From JBFHDX01 sp041584475 (GTDB lineage Bacteria; Pseudomonadota; Alphaproteobacteria; UBA8366; JADFVY01): a stretch of DNA of 9,322 nucleotides. The stretch lies in assembly GCA_041584475.1 (NCBI GenBank), contig JBFHDX010000136.1:1-9322 (forward strand), given 5' to 3'. Shown piece after piece: positions 5,509 to 9,322 of the stretch; within the stretch, counting starts at the first letter, position 1; each line of letters opens with the position of its first letter. The notes beneath the pieces are model-generated. The model had not been told where the DNA came from. It did no database searches and worked only from the letters and a program-made list of their open reading frames with translations. A program made the translations under genes and the position numbers.

Positions 5509-6227
5509 GCGGCGATTTGCGGGAGATCTGGGTCTATCTGTCGGCGTCGCCGCTGCTCGGCCTGACGATGACCCTCGTCGCCTACCAGGCGGGGTACTGG
5601 CTGTACCGGAAATCCGGCCTCAACCCGCTGCTCAACCCGGTCCTGATCGCGGTCGTCGTCCTCGTCGCTATGCTCGCGCTCACGGCAACGGAATATTCCG
5701 CCTATTTCGAGGGCGCACAGTTCGTCCATTTCCTGCTCGGCCCCGCGACGGTGGCGCTTGCGGTGCCGATGTTCCAGCAGCTGCAGCAGGTGCGCCGGTC
5801 GATGACGGCGCTCATCGTCGCGGTGGTCGCGGGATCGGCCACGGCGGCGTCGAGCGCCGTCGGCATCGGCTGGCTGCTCGGTGCGTCGCGCGAAACCTTG
5901 CTCTCGCTGGCGCCGAAATCGGTGACCACCCCGATCGCGATGGGCATCGCGGAGCAGATCGGCGGGTTGCCGTCGCTCACCGCGGTCCTCGTTATCCTCA
6001 CCGGAATGACCGGGGCGATGCTCGGCACCGCGACGCTCAATCTGTTGCGTGTGCGCGACTGGCGGGCGCGTGGTCTCGCCGTGGGCGTCGCCGCACACGG
6101 GATCGGCACGGCCCGCGCCATCGCCGTGCACCCCGTCGCCGGCGCCTTTGCCGGCCTCGCCATGGGGCTCAACGGGGTCGCCACCGCAGTGCTGCTGCCG
6201 CTGCTGGCCGGTTGGCTGCGCATATAG
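5505..6227 (+). CDS. CidB/LrgB-family membrane protein (LrgB-like)
   Basis: This is the polytopic partner of the upstream LrgA-like protein. The 240-residue length is usual for LrgB. The family segments seen are SGLNPLLNPVLIAVVVL (37-53), HFLLGPATVALAVPMFQQL (75-93), LSLAPKSVTTPIAMGIAEQIGG (133-154, conserved core) and GVAAHGIGTARAIAV (194-208). Hydrophobic stretches predict about seven membrane spans, at roughly 12-32, 43-60, 72-90, 100-125, 155-180, 190-206 and 211-236. The ATG at 5505 overlaps the lrgA-like TGA by 4 bp (ATGA). No lytS/lytR two-component genes lie nearby. The next gene is a convergent MarR-type regulator. The family has been tied both to control of murein hydrolases and to uptake of pyruvate or glycolate, and the exact substrate is unknown here. 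Confidence 0.9.
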   Translation: MSGDLREIWVYLSASPLLGLTMTLVAYQAGYWLYRKSGLNPLLNPVLIAVVVLVAMLALTATEYSAYFEGAQFVHFLLGPATVALAVPMFQQLQQVRRSMTALIVAVVAGSATAASSAVGIGWLLGASRETLLSLAPKSVTTPIAMGIAEQIGGLPSLTAVLVILTGMTGAMLGTATLNLLRVRDWRARGLAVGVAAHGIGTARAIAVHPVAGAFAGLAMGLNGVATAVLLPLLAGWLRI

Positions 6228-6231
6228 CAAA

Positions 6232-6255
6232 GGGCCGCCCCGCGAAGGACGGCCC
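6232..6255. terminator. Shared bidirectional hairpin terminator between the lrgB-like and marR-like genes
   Basis: GGGCCG (6232-6237) pairs with CGGCCC (6250-6255). A C-A mismatch and two further GC pairs extend the stem to a CGCGAA loop. It begins 4 bp after the lrgB-like stop. On the minus strand it is followed by TTTGC, so it suits the convergent MarR-family gene ending at 6290 slightly better than the plus-strand gene, which has no T run after it. Confidence 0.55.
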
Positions 6256-6289
6256 CGGCCGAAATCACCCCTCCAGATTCACAACACGG

Positions 6290-6754
6290 TCAGAATGCGG
6301 CGCGGATCGGGAAATTCATCGCCGCGATCCAGAACCGCTCGAGGCGGCGCAGCAGCGTGTTGGCGCCGTCGATGTCGGATTCGGACGCGATGTCGCGGGC
6401 CAGACGGTCGGCCTGCGCGCTGAACATCTGGTCGAGCATGTCGTGCAGCTTGACGCCCTTCTCCGAGAGCCGGACGCGCACCGAGCGCCGGTCGTGCGTC
6501 GAGCGTTCCTGGATCAGATAGCCGTTCTCGACCATCTTGCGCACGTTGTACGAGACGTTCGACCCCAGATAATAACCGCGGTTCGTCAGCTCGCCGACCG
6601 TCAGCTCGTCGCGCCCGATATTGTACAGGATGACGGCCTGCACGTTGTTGACGTCCTGGATGTCGAGCCGGTCCAGTTCTCCCTTCACGACCTCCAGAAA
6701 CTGCCGATGTAGCCGCTCGATCAGGTGGATTGCCTCAAGATACTGTTTTTTCAC
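6290..6754 (-). CDS. MarR-family winged-helix regulator, LdtR-like
   Basis: This 154-residue MarR-type regulator resembles LdtR, an alphaproteobacterial regulator of L,D-transpeptidase and osmotic/cell-wall stress genes. The visible blocks are YLEAIHLIERLHRQFLEVV (5-23, dimerisation helix), NNVQAVILYNIGRDELTVGEL (36-56), NRGYYLGSNVSYNVRKMVENGYL (58-80, the recognition-helix region) and the wing STHDRRSVRVRLSEKG (85-100). A long C-terminal helix completes the dimer interface. I chose GTG 6754-6752, which has AGG six bases upstream. A TTG at 6805 would add 17 residues rich in Arg that look non-native. It ends convergently with the lrgB-like gene. It begins 126 bp after mmsB on the same strand, so it probably has its own promoter there. 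No L,D-transpeptidase gene is in the window. Assignment as LdtR itself rests on remembered similarity in the helix-turn-helix, so I give no symbol. Confidence 0.85.
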   Translation of the reverse strand: MKKQYLEAIHLIERLHRQFLEVVKGELDRLDIQDVNNVQAVILYNIGRDELTVGELTNRGYYLGSNVSYNVRKMVENGYLIQERSTHDRRSVRVRLSEKGVKLHDMLDQMFSAQADRLARDIASESDIDGANTLLRRLERFWIAAMNFPIRAAF

Positions 6755-6867
6755 GGCTGACCTGCATCGAAATGGTTTGCCCTCGCGCCGGAAATGCTCC
6801 CTCAAGACAAGGCCAAGACATCCCCGCTATCGCCGACCCAATGTCAGCGATACTTCCTAAAATTCTC

Positions 6868-6884
6868 TTAATTGAGGTGATTAA
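6868..6884. promoter_or_regulatory. AT-rich inverted repeat upstream of the MarR-like gene, possible operator
   Basis: TTAAT (6868-6872) and ATTAA (6880-6884) are reverse complements around seven bases, within an AT-rich patch (about 6850-6888). It overlaps the mmsB stop codon and lies about 115 bp upstream of the MarR-like start. MarR proteins often bind short AT-rich palindromes and repress themselves, but the arms are only 5 bp. Confidence 0.25.
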
Positions 6885-7765
6885 TTACCGCGAATCATCT
6901 TGATGATACCGGAGAAGTCGGTGCCCGCCTGCCCGGAACCGACGAACAGCCCGTAGAGCGCCGTCGCCGCCGCTCCCATCGGCGTCACCGCTCCGGCATC
7001 CTGCGCCGCGTCCTGCGCCAGCTTGAGGTCCTTGAGCATCATCGCCGCGGCGAACCCCGGCCTGTAGTCGTTGTTGGCCGGCGACGCCGGCACCGGTCCG
7101 GGGACCGGGCAGTAGCTGTTCAGCGACCAGCACGAGCCCGAGGACTGCGAACTGATGTCGAACAGCCGCTGGTGATCGAGACCCAGCTTCTCGGCCAGCA
7201 CCAGCGCCTCGCAGACGCCGATCATGGTAACGCCGAGGATCAGGTTGTTGCAGATCTTCGCCGCCTGGCCGTTGCCGGCGCCGCCGGCGTGGATCACCGC
7301 CTTGCCCATCGCCTCGCAGATTGGCCGGGCACGACCGAACGCGGCCTCGGTGCCGCCGACCATGAAGGTCAGGGTCGCCGCTGCGGCGCCGGCAACGCCA
7401 CCCGACACCGGAGCGTCGACCATCGCCATGCCGGCCGCCGAGGCCGCCTCGTGCAGCCCGCGCGCGGTGGCGACGTCGATCGTCGAGCTCTCGATGAACA
7501 GCGTGTCCGGTTGCGCCGCGTCGAAGGCGCCCCCGTCGACGAGTACCGCGCGCACGTGCTGGCCCGCCGGCAGCATGGTGATGACGGCATCGGCGCCGCG
7601 CACGGCGTCCGCGATGCCGCCGGCCGCGGTCGCCCCGTCGGCGGCCGCCCGCGCGACCGCGTCGGCGTCAAGGTCGAACGCCGCGACGCCGTGGCCGGCC
7701 TTGATGAGGTTCTTCGCCATCGGCCCGCCCATGTTGCCGAGCCCTATGAAACCGATCGTCGCCAT
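6881..7765 (-). CDS. mmsB: 3-Hydroxyisobutyrate dehydrogenase
   Basis: MmsB oxidises 3-hydroxyisobutyrate to methylmalonate semialdehyde with NAD in valine breakdown. The 294-residue length is standard. The Rossmann motif GFIGLGNMGGPMAKNL (5-20) binds the cofactor. DAPVSGGVAGA (117-127) is the substrate-binding signature. Catalytic Lys170 lies in GNGQAAKICNNL (165-176), with the conserved Asn173/Asn174. The C-terminal helix block GFAAAMMLKDLKLAQDAA (237-254) is typical of the family. The ATG at 7765-7763 has an excellent ribosome site, AGGAGG five bases upstream. The ATG six codons further upstream is therefore rejected, because it would place this site inside the gene. The gene lies 42 bp after the DUF1488 gene and is the last gene of the valine operon. 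Other beta-hydroxyacid dehydrogenases share the fold, but the neighbours make this substrate likely. Confidence 0.94.
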   Translation of the reverse strand: MATIGFIGLGNMGGPMAKNLIKAGHGVAAFDLDADAVARAAADGATAAGGIADAVRGADAVITMLPAGQHVRAVLVDGGAFDAAQPDTLFIESSTIDVATARGLHEAASAAGMAMVDAPVSGGVAGAAAATLTFMVGGTEAAFGRARPICEAMGKAVIHAGGAGNGQAAKICNNLILGVTMIGVCEALVLAEKLGLDHQRLFDISSQSSGSCWSLNSYCPVPGPVPASPANNDYRPGFAAAMMLKDLKLAQDAAQDAGAVTPMGAAATALYGLFVGSGQAGTDFSGIIKMIRGN

Positions 7766-7807
7766 CTCGTCCTCCTGGTTCATCGCCGCGCGCGCCGGCC
7801 GGCACCG

Positions 7808-8089
7808 TCAGCCTCCCGGCGGCTGCGCCAGCTCCGTCGCGCGAATGAAGATCGTCCCGTCCGCCTCGTACTGGCCCTGCAGCAGCTTGCGCCGGATCCG
7901 TGCCTCCAGCTCGCCGCGGTTCGCGCGAAACCCCGCGAGCAGCGCCTCGCGCCCGTCTCCCAGCCCGTAACGCGCCGCCAGCGCCGATGTCGCGACCCGG
8001 CAGGTCACGGTCTTGCCGATCACCGACACCGGGAAGCGGATCTCGCCGCTTTGCCCATCATAATCCTCGCGACGCGGAAAGACGATCAC
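7808..8089 (-). CDS. DUF1488 family small protein
   Basis: This is a 93-residue soluble protein of unknown function. The pattern FPRREDYDGQSGEIRFPV, then VTCRVATSALAARYG, then ALLAGFRANRGELEARIRRKL and a final IRATEL matches my recollection of the DUF1488 family. Those proteins have an N-terminal beta-rich half and a C-terminal helix with the LLAAFxANR-type motif. There are no cysteine clusters, signal peptide or membrane spans. The start is the GTG at 8089-8087, overlapping the upstream hydrolase's TGA in a GTGA junction, so it is translated by coupling. Its place between 3-hydroxyisobutyryl-CoA hydrolase and mmsB ties its expression to valine degradation, but the sequence gives no catalytic hint. 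An open frame extending about 100 codons further upstream overlaps the hydrolase gene and lacks coding character. Confidence 0.8.
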   Translation of the reverse strand: MIVFPRREDYDGQSGEIRFPVSVIGKTVTCRVATSALAARYGLGDGREALLAGFRANRGELEARIRRKLLQGQYEADGTIFIRATELAQPPGG

Positions 8090-9138
8090 GCCGGCGTCCC
8101 CTCGAAGCTCAGCTCGCGGCCGTCGAGCGGCGCGAAGCACGCCTCGACCGCCGCGTCGTCGACGTCGGCGAGGCCCGCCGGTTCCCAGCGCGGCGACTGG
8201 TCCTTGTCGATGATCACGGCGCGCACGCCTTCGCGGAAATCGTGGGTACGGACAATGCGCTGGCTGATCCGGTACTCCATCTTCATGCAGCCCTCGAAAT
8301 CGAGCGCGCGCCCGCGGCGCAGCTGGCGGAATGCGACCTTCAGCGCGAACGGCGATTTCGTCATCAGCTCCGCCCGCGTCGCCTGCGCCCACGCGCCGCC
8401 GTCTTCCTCGAGGGCAGCGATGATGCCCTCGACCGATTCCGCGGCAAAGCAGCGATCGACCGCCGCGCGGTGCGGTGCCAGCGATGCCGCGCCCGGATCG
8501 AGGTGCAGCGCGGCGATGGCCTCGCCCGCCGCGGCGCCGCCGGCCAACCGTTCGATCAGTGCCGCATGCGCGGCCTGCGGGACGTTCGCGCCGGCGATGC
8601 CCGCGTGGATGCAGTCGGCCGCGCGCAGCCGCTTGCCGGTGAGGCCGAGATAGAGGCCCGTCTCGCCCGGGCAGCGCGGCAGGAAATACGATCCGCCGAC
8701 GTCGGGAAACATGCCGATGCCGGTCTCCGGCATGGCGAACAGGCTCGCCTCGCAGACCACCCGGTGGCGGCCGTTGACGGAGACCCCGACGCCGCCGCCC
8801 ATGGCGATGCCGTCGATCAGCGCGACATAGGGCTTGGGATAGCGGAAGATCATGCGGTTCAGCCGGTACTCGTCGCGGAAGAAACGCTCCGCGTAGGCCT
8901 TTCCCGCAGCGCCTTCCTGGTAGAGCGCGCGGATGTCGCCGCCGGCGCAGAACGCCTTCTCGCCGGCGCCGCGGATCAGGACGGAGCGGATGTCCGCGTC
9001 GCCCGCCCAGGCGCCGAGTCGCGCGCTCATCGCATGGATCATGTCGAGCGTCAGCGCGTTCAGCGCCCGCGGCCGGTTGAGCGTGATCAGCCCGAGCGCG
9101 CCGCGCGCTTCGAACAGCACCTCGTCGCTGCCGCTCAT
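8086..9138 (-). CDS. 3-Hydroxyisobutyryl-CoA hydrolase (enoyl-CoA hydratase superfamily)
   Basis: The enzyme hydrolyses 3-hydroxyisobutyryl-CoA to free 3-hydroxyisobutyrate, the CoA-releasing step special to valine catabolism. Its 350 residues exceed the roughly 260 of simple enoyl-CoA hydratases and match HIBCH. AFCAGGDIRALY (62-73) and DGIAMGGGVGVSVNGRHRV (109-127) form the oxyanion hole and CoA pocket. AMPETGIGMFPDVGGSYFLPR (135-155) carries Glu138 and Asp146, spaced like the human catalytic pair. The C-terminal part contains SPFALKVAFRQLRRG and the EGVRAVIIDKDQSPRW block (residues about 270-320), as in HIBCH. The ATG at 9138-9136 overlaps the stop of the upstream acyl-CoA dehydrogenase (ATGA). 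Its own stop overlaps the DUF1488 start (GTGA). This tight packing marks one transcript. A long-form enoyl-CoA hydratase is the alternative, but the neighbours favour HIBCH. Confidence 0.93.
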   Translation of the reverse strand: MSGSDEVLFEARGALGLITLNRPRALNALTLDMIHAMSARLGAWAGDADIRSVLIRGAGEKAFCAGGDIRALYQEGAAGKAYAERFFRDEYRLNRMIFRYPKPYVALIDGIAMGGGVGVSVNGRHRVVCEASLFAMPETGIGMFPDVGGSYFLPRCPGETGLYLGLTGKRLRAADCIHAGIAGANVPQAAHAALIERLAGGAAAGEAIAALHLDPGAASLAPHRAAVDRCFAAESVEGIIAALEEDGGAWAQATRAELMTKSPFALKVAFRQLRRGRALDFEGCMKMEYRISQRIVRTHDFREGVRAVIIDKDQSPRWEPAGLADVDDAAVEACFAPLDGRELSFEGTPA

Positions 9139-9322
9139 CGGCCGAGCAGCTTGCGGGCGATGATCAGGCGCATGATCTCGTTGGTGCCCTCGAGGATCTG
9201 GTGCACGCGCACGTCGCGCACATGCCGCTCCAGCGGAAAATCCTGCAGGTAGCCGTAGCCGCCGTGCAGCTGCAGCGCCTCGTTGCAGATCTCGAAGCCG
9301 GCGTCGGTGGCGAAGCGCTTCG
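9135..9322 (-). CDS. Acyl-CoA dehydrogenase, isobutyryl-CoA dehydrogenase-like (partial, C-terminal 61 residues)
   Basis: Only the C-terminal end lies in the window, entering from the right edge. The visible protein reads KRFATDAGFEICNEALQLHG, then GYGYLQDFPLERHVRDVRVHQ, then ILEGTNEIMRLIIARKLLGR and stop. QLHGGYGY and the VRDVRVHQILEGTNEIMR block are the C-terminal FAD-binding and tetramer signature of acyl-CoA dehydrogenases. The sequence pattern and the hydrolase downstream point to the ACAD8-like enzyme that oxidises isobutyryl-CoA to methacrylyl-CoA. In this subgroup the catalytic Glu lies elsewhere or in this region depending on family, so I do not assign it. The TGA at 9137-9135 overlaps the next gene's ATG. 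The remaining N-terminal three hundred or so residues are outside the window. Confidence 0.88.
   Translation of the reverse strand, partial: KRFATDAGFEICNEALQLHGGYGYLQDFPLERHVRDVRVHQILEGTNEIMRLIIARKLLGR

Noticed and set aside
6755..6805. TTG start for the MarR-like gene adding 17 residues
   Set aside because: The added segment is basic and unlike a MarR N-terminus. The GTG at 6754 has an AGG ribosome site at good spacing.
7172..9252. Two long plus-strand open frames opposite mmsB, the DUF1488 gene and the CoA hydrolase
   Set aside because: Both lie antisense to conserved enzymes with intact catalytic motifs, and their products are Arg/Ala-rich.
1..9322. CRISPR array, tRNA, rRNA, insertion sequence or phage genes
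   Set aside because: I saw no spaced direct repeats, cloverleaf sequences, transposase motifs or terminal inverted repeats in the window.

Overview
The window is GC-rich and densely coded, with only one long non-coding stretch. It looks like the chromosome of an alphaproteobacterium, plausibly from the Rhodospirillales or a nearby lineage. The evidence is the rpiB-glyA-nrdR-ribD gene order, a Ros/MucR-family regulator, an LdtR-like MarR regulator, and a complete set of branched-chain and glutaryl acyl-CoA catabolic genes. I see no rRNA, tRNA, CRISPR array, insertion sequence, phage gene or plasmid function.

Layout. (1) Positions 1-2858, minus strand: a housekeeping cluster read rpiB, glyA, nrdR, ribD. 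It covers pentose-phosphate isomerisation, serine/glycine and one-carbon metabolism, repression of ribonucleotide reductase, and riboflavin synthesis. ribD runs off the left edge. (2) Positions 2859-3256: a divergent intergenic region. Its right part (about 3113-3256) is an AT-rich island with a promoter-like TTGACA element and two perfect inverted repeats. (3) Positions 3257-3688, plus strand: a MucR/Ros-type regulator whose zinc-finger ligands are mostly replaced, followed by a strong hairpin. (4) Positions 3844-6227, plus strand: glutaryl-CoA dehydrogenase (gcdH), then an overlapping lrgA-like/lrgB-like membrane pair. (5) Positions 6290-6754, minus strand: an LdtR-like MarR regulator convergent with lrgB, sharing a hairpin with it. 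(6) Positions 6881-9322, minus strand: a valine-degradation operon read isobutyryl-CoA-dehydrogenase-like (partial), 3-hydroxyisobutyryl-CoA hydrolase, a DUF1488 small protein and 3-hydroxyisobutyrate dehydrogenase (mmsB). The first three genes overlap by 4 bp at each junction.

How the genes fit together. The right-hand operon would turn isobutyryl-CoA into methacrylyl-CoA, and 3-hydroxyisobutyryl-CoA into 3-hydroxyisobutyrate and then methylmalonate semialdehyde. The intervening enoyl-CoA hydratase and the final mmsA are not in the window. gcdH is a separate lysine/tryptophan/aromatic catabolic step giving crotonyl-CoA. I found no clear evidence of a wholly new system. The points most worth checking are the zinc-ligand-poor MucR protein with its palindrome-rich AT island, the DUF1488 gene embedded in the valine operon, and the lrgAB-like pair that lacks lytSR and sits convergent to an LdtR-like cell-wall regulator.
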